Shown: piece by piece, positions 14,794 through 22,985 of the stretch
Position numbering within the stretch: the first letter of the stretch is position 1
Layout: every line of letters begins with the position of its first letter
DNA from: a virus
Virus record (IMG/VR): IMGVR_UViG_3300034418_012348
Location: 1-28,257 of that record
DNA: 28,257 nt
Reading direction: 5' to 3' (one strand)
Program-made: the position numbers and the translations under genes
Notes under the pieces: model-generated
What the model saw: only the letters and a program-made list of their open reading frames with translations
Databases searched by the model: none
Told to the model about the DNA's origin: nothing

Positions 14794-16246
14794 TTTTTAT
14801 CCAGTCTCTGGGGTCTTCTTGAAGGATGGTGTTAGCAATATCCATTTTGCTCACCAGGGCGTCGACGATCTTTTCGTCCACGGTTTTGGGTGTAAATAGG
14901 TCAATATATGTCATTTTTCTGGTTTGGCCATATCGGTCGATTCGTGCTTCGGATTGCAGCCGGATCTCCAGGTCATAACCGTTGGCGTAATAAATCATGG
15001 TATTGGCCGCGGTAAGTGTTAGGCCATAGCCCCCTGTTCGTGGCTGTCCAACAAAGAACCGCAGCTCACTGTTTGGATCTTGGAAACGCTCGACGATGTC
15101 GGACCGCTCTTCAGCGGCCGTATCACCAAAGTAAGTGGCCACCGAGTTCATGCCGTATTCCTTCTGCAAGGCAAGCTTGATCTCTTCGATGTTATGCCTA
15201 AAATGTGCCCAGATGATGACCTTGTCATCGGCCTCTTCAATGGCTGCCAAAAGCTCGTTCATGCGGTTGTTTTTTAGAGCAACCACTTCGCCTGTGTCCA
15301 GCGTGATGTGGCCACAAACAATCTGCTGCAGGCGCATGATCTGGGTTAAAGCATTCGTGGTGGACGTCATGCCCTTCTCAAAGGTGGCAAGCGCCATGAG
15401 CACCATCTGATCGTAGGCCTTCTTCTGTTCAGTAGTAAGTTCTACCTCACGTTTTAAGAAGGTCTTTTCTGGCAAATCAAAGCACTCGTCTTTCCGGACC
15501 CGGAAGGCAAATCGAGAAAGTTTCTCGTGGAGCTCATCAAGCCGGCGGTAGCCCACCACCTGCTTAAAGCTGTGAGTGCCAACATTGCGCTCGACCGTCA
15601 CAGCGTATCTGGCCAGAAAAGAGTAGTAACTGGGTACATTCAAACAGTTGGGAGACAGGAACTCGCACTGCGAGAATAGGTCCATCGGCGCCTTAGTCAC
15701 AGGCGAGCCGGTAGCAATACGTCGGTACTTCGCAAGCTTTCCCGCTTTAATCGTATTCTTGGTGCGCTTGGCCGTGTGCCCTTTGATCGTCGTGCTTTCA
15801 TCAACAGCAAAGAAAGCATTGTGAGAGTTTAAGAAGCGCTGAGCAAAGACGGTCCCCTTTTCCGTGCTGAAGGCTTCGATGTTCATGACCAGGATCTTTA
15901 GGTCTTCAGTGATCTCGAACAACGAATCAAGGGCCACGGCCTCCGCCCTTTTTGGCGACGGGTTCCAGATGGCCATGCGATATACGACATGGTCGGGAAT
16001 GTGTTTTGGTATTTCAAGCTTGAACCAGTTACGGTACACACCCTTTGGCGCAACAATTAATGCCGCATTAATGTGCCCCTGGTCGTAAAGCATCGCGATG
16101 TTGTTGATCAACATAAAGCTTTTGCCTGTACCAGTATCGGCAAACAGCGCACAAACAGGCTCTTTCCAGAAGCGCTGCAGGTAAGCCTGCTGATGCAAAA
16201 AAGGTTTATTCTTAAAAGGGTATGTGCCTAAGTACTTGTCTTCCAT
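14786..16246 (-). CDS. SNF2-like superfamily 2 helicase
   Basis: A 486-residue minus-strand protein with both RecA-like lobes of a SNF2-type SF2 ATPase: HQQ around 18-20, Walker A DTGTGKS (37-43), motif Ia LIVAPKG, Walker B DEST (149-152), motif III ATGSP (178-182), and in the second lobe TGGYGLTL (404-411) and motif VI QSEARIDRYGQ (431-441). Such phage enzymes translocate on double-stranded DNA or unwind or remodel it; the exact role is not known. AGAAAGGAAGAGC precedes the ATG on this strand, giving an AAGGA ribosome site. It is the first gene of a two-gene minus unit ending with the nuclease, and is divergent from the replication genes across an 80-base gap. Confidence 0.9.
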   Translation of the reverse strand: MEDKYLGTYPFKNKPFLHQQAYLQRFWKEPVCALFADTGTGKSFMLINNIAMLYDQGHINAALIVAPKGVYRNWFKLEIPKHIPDHVVYRMAIWNPSPKRAEAVALDSLFEITEDLKILVMNIEAFSTEKGTVFAQRFLNSHNAFFAVDESTTIKGHTAKRTKNTIKAGKLAKYRRIATGSPVTKAPMDLFSQCEFLSPNCLNVPSYYSFLARYAVTVERNVGTHSFKQVVGYRRLDELHEKLSRFAFRVRKDECFDLPEKTFLKREVELTTEQKKAYDQMVLMALATFEKGMTSTTNALTQIMRLQQIVCGHITLDTGEVVALKNNRMNELLAAIEEADDKVIIWAHFRHNIEEIKLALQKEYGMNSVATYFGDTAAEERSDIVERFQDPNSELRFFVGQPRTGGYGLTLTAANTMIYYANGYDLEIRLQSEARIDRYGQTRKMTYIDLFTPKTVDEKIVDALVSKMDIANTILQEDPRDWIKND

Positions 16247-16326
16247 GCTCTTCCTTTCTGGTGGACTTGCGTCCGAACTAGCGCTTAGTGTAACCTATGT
16301 CGTCATCTCTCAGAAAGGAGAAAGTT
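16247..16326. promoter_or_regulatory. Divergent intergenic region with candidate promoter and dyad
   Basis: This 80-base gap must serve the minus helicase/nuclease unit and the plus replication genes. On the plus strand TTGCGT (16267-16272) and TAACCT (16291-16296) are 18 bases apart, a poor sigma-70 match. Between them is an ACTA-N5-TAGT dyad (16277-16289). No convincing minus-strand promoter is seen. AGAAAGGAG (16312-16320) is the ribosome site for the next gene. Confidence 0.4.
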
Positions 16327-16671
16327 TTGTCAAAGGTATTTGTGGTCTCAGAGACCACGCAACACAACATTACTCCCGCCATGCAATACGGGGAAATCGT
16401 CACCATCCTTCCGCCTAACGCGCAGATTTTGTTTTCGGTAGCGCCTGCTGTGGCGCGGATCCAGCGCAAGCTCGAGAAGTTTTCAGACGACGATTATCTT
16501 GTCTTGATTGGCGATCCTTCTGCGATTGGTATAGTATGCTCAGCAGCAGCCGCTAAAAACAATGGTCGTTTTAAGCTGCTCAAGTGGGACAGGCGCGAAA
16601 AGCTTTACGTGCCCATCCAGGTTGATTTGTTCAAGAAAGGAGAATCGAATGACAATTACGAATTTGTTTGA
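16327..16671 (+). CDS. Conserved phage protein of unknown function, head of replication operon
   Basis: A 114-residue protein. TTG 16327 is chosen because AGAAAGGAG (16312-16320) lies six bases before it; an in-frame ATG at 16297 has no ribosome site and would put this sequence inside the gene. The product (SKVFVVSETTQHNITPAMQYGEIVTILPP..., FSDDDYLVLIGDPSAIGIVCSAAA, KLLKWDRREKLYVPIQVDL) matches a small protein often found at the start of replication clusters in podovirus-like environmental phages. The GDPSAIG segment (54-60 region) and the alternation of strands and helices suggest a compact alpha/beta fold, but no catalytic site is evident. The gene overlaps the next by 23 bases. Function unknown. 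Confidence 0.72.
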   Translation: MSKVFVVSETTQHNITPAMQYGEIVTILPPNAQILFSVAPAVARIQRKLEKFSDDDYLVLIGDPSAIGIVCSAAAAKNNGRFKLLKWDRREKLYVPIQVDLFKKGESNDNYEFV

Positions 16672-17200
16672 AGAAGACGCCGAAGCGTTAAAGGTTAAGG
16701 ACACGGACCTCGAAGGGCTTGCTGCACTTGCCCGGAGAGCGAAGGAACTTGCTGCAGAGATCGAGGACCTCGAATCAGTAGCAAAGGAGCGAAGCGAGCA
16801 GTACCGCAAGCTCACAGAAGAATCGATCCCTGAAGCCATGGCAGGCCTTGGCATGAAGTCATTCAAGCTTGCTGACGGATCTTCAATCGAAGTCAAACCG
16901 TTTTACAGCGCGAGCATTAGTGCCGCACGCAAGGCTGAGGCCTTCCAGTGGCTGCGCGAGAATGGCTTTGACGACATCATCAAAAATACCGTGAGCGTGC
17001 GTTTTGGCCGCGGTGAAGACGAGCTCTGTGTTCGTCTGCTGGATCTCCTCGGTACGCAAGGCTTTCCTGCTGAGCAAGCCGAGAAGGTGGAGCCCATGAC
17101 CTTGAAAGCATGGGTGAAAGAACAGGTCGAGCGTGGAAACGCTTTCCCTGCGGAGCTCTTTGGCGCCTTCATTGGCCAAAAAGCAACCATTAAATCTTGA
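16649..17200 (+). CDS. Conserved phage coiled-coil protein, replication module
   Basis: A 183-residue protein starting at ATG 16649 after AGAAAGGAGAA (16634-16644). The first 60 residues form a charged coiled coil (LARRAKELAAEIEDLESVAKERSEQYRKL), then a small conserved domain: IPEAMAGLGMKSFKLADGSSIEVKP (60-84), AFQWLRENGFDDIIKNTVSVRFGRGED (98-124), and MTLKAWVKEQVERGNAFPAELFGAFIGQKATIK (150-182). This layout is familiar from uncultured phages, always upstream of the SSB-like gene. It may bind DNA or the replication machinery; I cannot assign an activity. The gene ends 17 bases before the next ATG. Confidence 0.7.
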   Translation: MTITNLFEEDAEALKVKDTDLEGLAALARRAKELAAEIEDLESVAKERSEQYRKLTEESIPEAMAGLGMKSFKLADGSSIEVKPFYSASISAARKAEAFQWLRENGFDDIIKNTVSVRFGRGEDELCVRLLDLLGTQGFPAEQAEKVEPMTLKAWVKEQVERGNAFPAELFGAFIGQKATIKS

Positions 17201-17217
17201 TCAAAGGAAAACGAAAA

Positions 17218-17982
17218 ATGGCAAAGACAGACGTAGCAGTAAAACAAGAAGGTGCGCTCGCCTTGGTATCAACGTTTGAAGAGGACGCGCTTGCTGGTTT
17301 CGGTGAGATGAATCAGGAAGACTATGCGCTTCCGTTCCTTCGCTTGTTAACCAACACCTCGCCAGAGGTGGGCAGCATCGAAGGTGCAGTGCCCGGAATG
17401 ATTTACAACACAGTCACCAATGAGCTGTACGACGGTAAGAAGGGAATTGAAGTCATCCCCTGCGCTTACGTCAGGCAGTACATTGAGTGGGCTCCCCGCG
17501 GTTCAGGCAGCGGCGCTCCGATCCAGATTTACCCGGCGACGAGCGACATCTTGTCAAAAACCCACCGTGAGCCCGGTGACAACAAAGACTATCTCGATAA
17601 CGGCAACTACATCGAGAACACTGCTAATCACTACGTCATGATTATCGGTGATGACGGAGCTCCATCGCCTGCATTGATCTCAATGAAATCTACACAGCTC
17701 AAGAAGTCACGCAAGTGGAATTCAATGGCAATGTCGGTCAAGCTCCAGGGTAAAAACGGGCTGTACACACCTCCAATGTATTCGCAACTTTATCGACTAA
17801 CCACGGCCCAAGAATCAAACGACAAGGGCAAATGGTTTGGTTGGGAGATCGAGCGCATTGGGTCAGTTGATGATTTGAACGTATACCAATCTGCAAAAGC
17901 TTTTGCTGAGAGCATCAACTCCGGTGAAGTCAAGGTCAAGCACCAAGACGAAACCGAAGCTGATCAAAAAGTACCGTTCTAA
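17218..17982 (+). CDS. Probable single-strand DNA-binding protein
   Basis: A 254-residue protein; ATG 17218 is preceded by AAAGGA (17203-17208), better than the in-frame TTG at 17197. It has a beta-rich core with many aromatics (GMIYNTVTNELYDGKKGIEVIPCAYVRQYIEW, 60-91; ISMKSTQLKKSRKWNSM, 155-170) and an acidic, flexible end DETEADQKVPF. The acid-rich tail finishing in a Pro-Phe tip is the hallmark of bacterial SSB, whose tip recruits partner proteins. Its position before primase, helicase and polymerase fits. No closer family was recognised beyond a common uncultured-phage protein, so the SSB role is inference; a different replication accessory protein is possible. Confidence 0.55.
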   Translation: MAKTDVAVKQEGALALVSTFEEDALAGFGEMNQEDYALPFLRLLTNTSPEVGSIEGAVPGMIYNTVTNELYDGKKGIEVIPCAYVRQYIEWAPRGSGSGAPIQIYPATSDILSKTHREPGDNKDYLDNGNYIENTANHYVMIIGDDGAPSPALISMKSTQLKKSRKWNSMAMSVKLQGKNGLYTPPMYSQLYRLTTAQESNDKGKWFGWEIERIGSVDDLNVYQSAKAFAESINSGEVKVKHQDETEADQKVPF

Positions 17983-17987
17983 TCTTG

Positions 17988-18011
17988 GGCCGGGGTAACA
18001 CCCGGCCTTTT
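17988..18011 (+). terminator. Intrinsic terminator after the SSB-like gene
   Basis: GGCCGGG (17988-17994) pairs exactly with CCCGGCC (18001-18007) around a six-base loop and is followed by TTTT (18008-18011). It lies six bases after the stop of the SSB-like gene. The short U run suggests partial termination, which would let SSB be made in excess over primase, helicase and polymerase. Confidence 0.75.
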
Positions 18012-18028
18012 CAACTGAGAAAGAAAGT

Positions 18029-19555
18029 ATGGCCGACATAACTCGGTTCAAGGCGATTTTCTCCGGGCTGGATATCGCTCATGGAACCTACAAAATTGAA
18101 AGGACGAGAGGGGACGGGAAGCAGGATGGCCGCGGCATTGTCATCCGTAAACCGCCAACTGACGACCTTTGGCAGAAGCATTTGGATGGTGTCGAGCCTT
18201 CGCTTGGCATCATCCCTATTCGTGCCGACAACACGTGCATCTGGGGTTGCATTGACATTGATCAGTATCCCCTGGATCACAAAGGCCTGATTGAAAAGAT
18301 TAGAAGCTTGAAGCTCCCGCTCGTCGTTTGCCGAAGCAAAAGCGGTGGTGCTCATGCCTTTTTGTTTACCAAAGAGCCAGTGCCTGCTGGTTCAATGCAG
18401 GACTGCCTTAAGGCCTGCGCGGCATTATTAGGAGAGTCTGGCCGTGAAATATTCCCAAAACAGTCTGAAATTCTTGTCGATAAAGGCGATACCGGCAACT
18501 TTCTTAACCTGCCTTATTTTGCAGGTGGCGACGGGATGCGTTATGCCTTCAACGACGATGGCACAGCGGCGACGCTCGAACAATTCTACGAGCTCTACGA
18601 CCAGTACGTTCAGGATGGCGTTCCTGAGATAACTCCGCCCAAGCAGGCGGACCATCCGATTCCTGACGGGCCACCGTGCCTGCAGGCACTTTGTGCTCAG
18701 GGCTTTCCTGAAGGAACACGGAACAACGGCCTGTTTAACATTGGGATTTATCTTAAGAAGGCGCTGCCCAACGACTGGGACACAAAGCTGATGGAGTACA
18801 ACAATAAGTACTTCCACCCTCCGCTGACCTTAAGCGAGCTGCAGGTAATTGTTAAGCAGCTCACCAAAAAAGATTATCTGTACAAGTGTAAAGACGCACC
18901 GATCAAAAGCTTTTGTAACAGCGGTCTGTGTCGCACACGTAAGCACGGCATCGGCGCAAACGCACCAGATGCACCTCAGCTCGCCTCGTTATCGAAGTAC
19001 AACAGTGAGCCACCTGTTTGGTTTCTGGACGTCAATGGCCGTCGCCTTGAGCTCGACACGGACAGCCTTTACAACCAGACGCATTTCCAAAAGGCCTGCG
19101 TTGAGAAGATCAACATCCTGCCGCCGTCGCTTAGGAAGCAGGACTGGGAATCGATGCTCAATGCGCTGCTGGCTGAGATGGTCCAGACCGAGCAGATCCA
19201 CGAAGCTCCAGAGGACACGAGTATTACTGGCCGGTTTAACGACCTGTTGGAAGAGTTCACAACTCACCTGCAGCAGGCGCTTGATCGAGACGAGATCCTA
19301 ATGGGTCGCCCCTGGACGGATGACGTTGAGGCCAAGACTTACTTTCGATTCAAGGACCTCGAAGGGCACCTGAAACGAAACAACTTTATCGGCATGTCAC
19401 CCGGACGCATGGCACAGCGGGTACGTGATCTAGGCGGTGAACCATGCACCCTGTATTTAAAAGGCCGGCAAACCCGGTGCTGGAGAATACCAAAATTCGA
19501 GAAACAAGACGCACCATTTGAGACACCAGAGCAAGACAAAGTGAGCCCCTTCTAA
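18029..19555 (+). CDS. Archaeo-eukaryotic-type (AEP) primase
   Basis: A 508-residue protein starting at ATG 18029 after GAGAAAGAAAG. The AEP catalytic pattern is visible: D76-x-D78 in GCIDIDQYPLD, RSKSGGAH (102-109), FPKQSE (142-147) and GNFLNLPYF (156-164), the layout of the TOTE-system/primase-polymerase group. Next comes a primase C-terminal helical domain (EGTRNNGLFNIGIYLKK at 228-244 to KKDYLYKC) with a likely zinc site C287, C296, C301, H306. The last 200 residues contain no Walker motif, so there is no fused helicase. It likely makes primers for the phage polymerase. The extreme C-terminus PEQDKVSPF resembles an SSB tip. Separated from the SSB-like gene by a terminator. Confidence 0.8.
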   Translation: MADITRFKAIFSGLDIAHGTYKIERTRGDGKQDGRGIVIRKPPTDDLWQKHLDGVEPSLGIIPIRADNTCIWGCIDIDQYPLDHKGLIEKIRSLKLPLVVCRSKSGGAHAFLFTKEPVPAGSMQDCLKACAALLGESGREIFPKQSEILVDKGDTGNFLNLPYFAGGDGMRYAFNDDGTAATLEQFYELYDQYVQDGVPEITPPKQADHPIPDGPPCLQALCAQGFPEGTRNNGLFNIGIYLKKALPNDWDTKLMEYNNKYFHPPLTLSELQVIVKQLTKKDYLYKCKDAPIKSFCNSGLCRTRKHGIGANAPDAPQLASLSKYNSEPPVWFLDVNGRRLELDTDSLYNQTHFQKACVEKINILPPSLRKQDWESMLNALLAEMVQTEQIHEAPEDTSITGRFNDLLEEFTTHLQQALDRDEILMGRPWTDDVEAKTYFRFKDLEGHLKRNNFIGMSPGRMAQRVRDLGGEPCTLYLKGRQTRCWRIPKFEKQDAPFETPEQDKVSPF

Positions 19556-19570
19556 TGAAAGAGACCAACC

Positions 19571-21073
19571 ATGACCGTAAAGAAGATATTCGGGCCCCCA
19601 GGGACCGGCAAGACCACCTACCTGTTAAACACTGTTGAACAGGAGCTAGACCGAGGCATCATGCCGATGGACATTGGCTACTTTGCATTTACACGTAAGG
19701 CAGCCAACGAAGCAAAAGAGCGAGCAATCGCAAAGTTTCCGCAGCTCAACCCGGAAAAAGATTTTCCCTGGTTCAGGACCCTACACTCTCTGGCTTACAG
19801 ATGCCTGGGCATCACTCAAAAAGACATGATGTCGACCGAGCACTTCGACGAGTTTGCAAAGCTCGCAAGGCTTGACATGAAGGTGGAGGCCACCGACGAA
19901 GAAGAGGGTTTTATTAAGCATGACAACCCGATCCTTAACGAGATCAACCTCGCACGAATCAAAGGCGAAGACCTTCGAGCACACTACAACCGCAGCGACC
20001 TGAAGATCGAGTGGTACCACTTCGAGTTTGTTGAGCGGACCTACAGACAATACAAAGAAACACGTGGGCTTTTTGATTTCACCGACCTGCTTGAAAAGGT
20101 TGTATTAGAAAGCCACCGGCTGCCACAGCTTCAAACGTTGATCATTGACGAGGCACAGGACCTTTCCCGCCTGCAGTGGGACCTGGTCAAAGAGCTTGTA
20201 GCGCGTAGCGCCACAAGCTATATCGCAGGTGATGACGACCAGGCCATTTACAAATGGGCAGGCGCAGATGTCGACACCTTTCTTGATCTCCCTGGGGAAA
20301 CACTTGTTCTTTCACAAAGCTACCGTGTGCCTTCAAAGATCCACGAGCTCGCCGATCAAATCGTCGGTCGCATTCGCAAACGTCAGGACAAGTCTTGGAA
20401 CCCCAGGCAAGAAGAAGGCGCCATCCACTGGCACAACAAGTTTTATGACGTCGATATAGCTAACGGGGAGTGGCTGGTGCTTGCCTCTGCAAATTACCTG
20501 CTTAACCCTTTGCACAACTGGATTAAGTCAGAAGGCGTGCTGTTCGAGCGCCACGGCCATCGGAGCATCCCTGAGTCCGTCATGAGCGCCGTCATAGGGT
20601 GGGAGTCATTGCGCAAGGGTAAAGAAGTCCCTTTCAATGTGGTCTCCCACATCTACCAGTACATGAACTCGAATTATATCAAGCGGGGTTTTAAGAGCCT
20701 AAAAACCGCAGACCCGAGTGATCTGTACACCCTTGACAAATTAAAAAAAGATCACGGCCTTCTAACAGACGCGATATGGCATGAAGTCCTAACAAAGATT
20801 GGTGATGACAAGCGAGATTATTTAATTGCCTTACTTAAACGTGGTGTAAAGCTTTCATCAAAGGCACCTGTTAGACTATCCACGATTCACGGAGCAAAAG
20901 GGGGCGAGGCGGACAACGTTCTCTTCGTGACAGATCTGTCTTCAAAGTTTGCTTCTGAATACGACCGAAACCCTGACGACATGCACAGACTCGCTTACGT
21001 TGCAGTAACGCGAGCAAAAAAATCTTTGCATGTTGTTATGCCCGAATCAAATTGGAAAGGATTCAGGATTTGA
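19571..21073 (+). CDS. UvrD-like superfamily 1 DNA helicase
   Basis: A 500-residue SF1 helicase. Motifs in order: Walker A GPPGTGKTT (8-16), motif Ia FAFTRKAANEA (38-48), TLHSLAYR (70-77), Walker B IIDEAQD (191-197), motif III GDDDQAIYKWAGA (220-232), motif IV QSYR (249-252), motif V STIHGAKGGEADNV (437-450), motif VI YVAVTRAK (476-483). It is shorter than UvrD/Rep (about 700 residues), with reduced insert domains. It probably unwinds duplex DNA 3' to 5' ahead of the polymerase encoded next, since no DnaB-type helicase gene is in the window. ATG 19571 follows a weak GAAAGAGA. Its TGA overlaps the polymerase TTG start by three bases, in a four-base TTGA. Confidence 0.9.
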   Translation: MTVKKIFGPPGTGKTTYLLNTVEQELDRGIMPMDIGYFAFTRKAANEAKERAIAKFPQLNPEKDFPWFRTLHSLAYRCLGITQKDMMSTEHFDEFAKLARLDMKVEATDEEEGFIKHDNPILNEINLARIKGEDLRAHYNRSDLKIEWYHFEFVERTYRQYKETRGLFDFTDLLEKVVLESHRLPQLQTLIIDEAQDLSRLQWDLVKELVARSATSYIAGDDDQAIYKWAGADVDTFLDLPGETLVLSQSYRVPSKIHELADQIVGRIRKRQDKSWNPRQEEGAIHWHNKFYDVDIANGEWLVLASANYLLNPLHNWIKSEGVLFERHGHRSIPESVMSAVIGWESLRKGKEVPFNVVSHIYQYMNSNYIKRGFKSLKTADPSDLYTLDKLKKDHGLLTDAIWHEVLTKIGDDKRDYLIALLKRGVKLSSKAPVRLSTIHGAKGGEADNVLFVTDLSSKFASEYDRNPDDMHRLAYVAVTRAKKSLHVVMPESNWKGFRI

Positions 21074-22932
21074 CGCTGCCAATGTTTACAAGAAAAACCG
21101 AGTGGGTTCCTCCTCACAATTTTCCCGACCTATCACAAGCTGATGAAATTGCAATCGACCTTGAAACCTGTGATCCAAACATGGAAAGAATGGGCCCCGG
21201 CTGGGCTCGCAAAGACGGCTACATCGTTGGCTACGCATTCGCAGTCGACGGTTGGCGCGGTTATTATCCCGTGGCTCACGAAGGCGGTGGCAATATTGAC
21301 CGGCGCATAGTCGAGAACTTTGTCAGAAGGACGCTGGAGCTTCCCAACACGAAGGTGATGCATAACGCTGCCTACGACCTGGGGTGGCTACTGTCATCCG
21401 GATTTAAGGTCAATGGCCGCATCATCGACACCATGTTGGCCGCACCTTTGATCGACGAGAACCGCTTCTCTTATTCCCTTAACGCCCTGGGCTTTGATTA
21501 CCTCAAAGAAGTCAAGTCTGAGCAGGGACTAAAAGAGGCGGCTCACGACTTCAATGTGCACGCCAAGAAGGAGCTCTGGAAGCTGCCGGCCATGTATGTG
21601 GGTGACTACGCCGAGCAGGACGCGGCGCTCACGCTGAAGCTTTGGCAGCACTTCAAGACGGTCTTGCGCAAGGAAGAGGTGGAATCGATCTTTGACCTCG
21701 AAACAGAGCTGCTGCCGATTTTGGTCCATATAACGCTGAAAGGGATCCGTTTTGATTCACATAAAGCTCAAAAACTGATTACTGACATGCAGGATCGAGA
21801 GGAGCAACTGGGCAAAGATATCAAAAAGATATCTGGTCAGAAGGTCGACATCTGGGCTGCTGCAAGTATTGCATCTGCGTTCGATAAGCTTAAGATTGAG
21901 TATCCCAGGACCGAAAAAGGAGCTCCAAGCTTCACCCGAAGCTTTTTGGAAAGCCATGACCACCCCATTTCAAAACTCATTGTGGAATCTCGCGAACTTA
22001 ATAAGACAGCGGGTACATTCCTGGGACCCTATCTCGATCACGGAAGAAGTGATGGACGCATACACCCACACATTAATCAGCTCCGTTCAGATGACGGAGG
22101 TACTGTTACGGGCCGCCTCTCAATGGCAAACCCGAATCTTCAACAAGTACCTGCACGCCATGAAATCATCGGACCTCTCGTAAGGGGTCTGTTCCTACCT
22201 GAAGAGAACGAGCACTGGGCTGCCTGTGACTTCTCTTCCCAAGAGCCTCGGCTGCTGGTGCATTACGCCACCCTGCTCGATTTACCAGGTGCAGAGAAAA
22301 TGGCTCAGGCTTATCGCGACAACCCCGACACCGACTTTCACCAGATGGTGGCCGACATGGCCGGCATTCAACGTAAGCAGGCTAAAACAATTGGCCTTGG
22401 CCTGATGTACGGCATGGGCAAGAATAAGCTTGCCGACCAGCTTGATCTACCGGTAGATGAAGCCAGCGAGCTGATGACGACGTTTCACCAGAAAGTTCCG
22501 TTCCTGAAAGGCACCGTCAATGCTGTTATGAAGCGGATCGAGCACCCCGGATCAGGTGGATCGATCCGTACGTTGCTTGGTAGGAAGTGTCGGTTCCCGC
22601 TTTGGGAACCAACGCAATGGGGCGTAAACAAGGCCCTTCCATATGAACAAGCCGTTATGGAATACGGCCGAGCTATTAAGCGAGCGTTTACTTACAAGGG
22701 CCTTAATCGACTTATCCAGGGATCTGCTGCTGATCAGACAAAGGCCGCTATGGTGGCTCTTCATAAGGCTGGCTTCAATCTTCTGCTCCAGGTTCATGAC
22801 GAAATCGCTGTTTCAGTCTACTCCAAAGCAGATGCGCAAGCCGCGGCCGAAGTCATGAAAAACGCCGTCGAGCTCGAGGTCCCCAGCAAAGTGGATATTG
22901 AGCTTGGCCCAAGCTGGGGAGAGGCAGTATGA
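21070..22932 (+). CDS. polA: Family A DNA polymerase with 3'-5' exonuclease
   Basis: TTG 21070 is chosen: AAAGGA (21056-21061) lies eight bases before it and it forms a TTGA overlap with the helicase stop; an in-frame TTG at 21052 or ATG at 21082 are alternatives. The 620-residue protein has proofreading motifs IDLET (29-33), NAAYDL (99-104) and YAEQD (180-184), then the polymerase: TGRLSMANPNLQQVP (347-361), motif A DFSSQEPR (387-394), motif B RKQAKTIGLGLMYG (435-448) and motif C VHDE (575-578). It lacks a 5'-3' exonuclease domain, as in T7-like enzymes. L443 replaces the Phe/Tyr at E. coli position 762. It is the replicative polymerase, next to primase and SF1 helicase genes. Confidence 0.95.
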   Translation: MTLPMFTRKTEWVPPHNFPDLSQADEIAIDLETCDPNMERMGPGWARKDGYIVGYAFAVDGWRGYYPVAHEGGGNIDRRIVENFVRRTLELPNTKVMHNAAYDLGWLLSSGFKVNGRIIDTMLAAPLIDENRFSYSLNALGFDYLKEVKSEQGLKEAAHDFNVHAKKELWKLPAMYVGDYAEQDAALTLKLWQHFKTVLRKEEVESIFDLETELLPILVHITLKGIRFDSHKAQKLITDMQDREEQLGKDIKKISGQKVDIWAAASIASAFDKLKIEYPRTEKGAPSFTRSFLESHDHPISKLIVESRELNKTAGTFLGPYLDHGRSDGRIHPHINQLRSDDGGTVTGRLSMANPNLQQVPARHEIIGPLVRGLFLPEENEHWAACDFSSQEPRLLVHYATLLDLPGAEKMAQAYRDNPDTDFHQMVADMAGIQRKQAKTIGLGLMYGMGKNKLADQLDLPVDEASELMTTFHQKVPFLKGTVNAVMKRIEHPGSGGSIRTLLGRKCRFPLWEPTQWGVNKALPYEQAVMEYGRAIKRAFTYKGLNRLIQGSAADQTKAAMVALHKAGFNLLLQVHDEIAVSVYSKADAQAAAEVMKNAVELEVPSKVDIELGPSWGEAV

Positions 22933-22985
22933 TGGGGGCAGACGTAGTGGTGTTTTCTCTCCTCCTCCCTGGGTCACAGGGTTAG
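22933..22985 (+). other. Short non-coding tail with minor hairpin
   Basis: After the polymerase stop there is a pyrimidine-rich stretch and a weak hairpin, CCCTG (22967-22971) with CAGGG (22977-22981), just before the strong terminator. No gene is seen. Confidence 0.4.
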
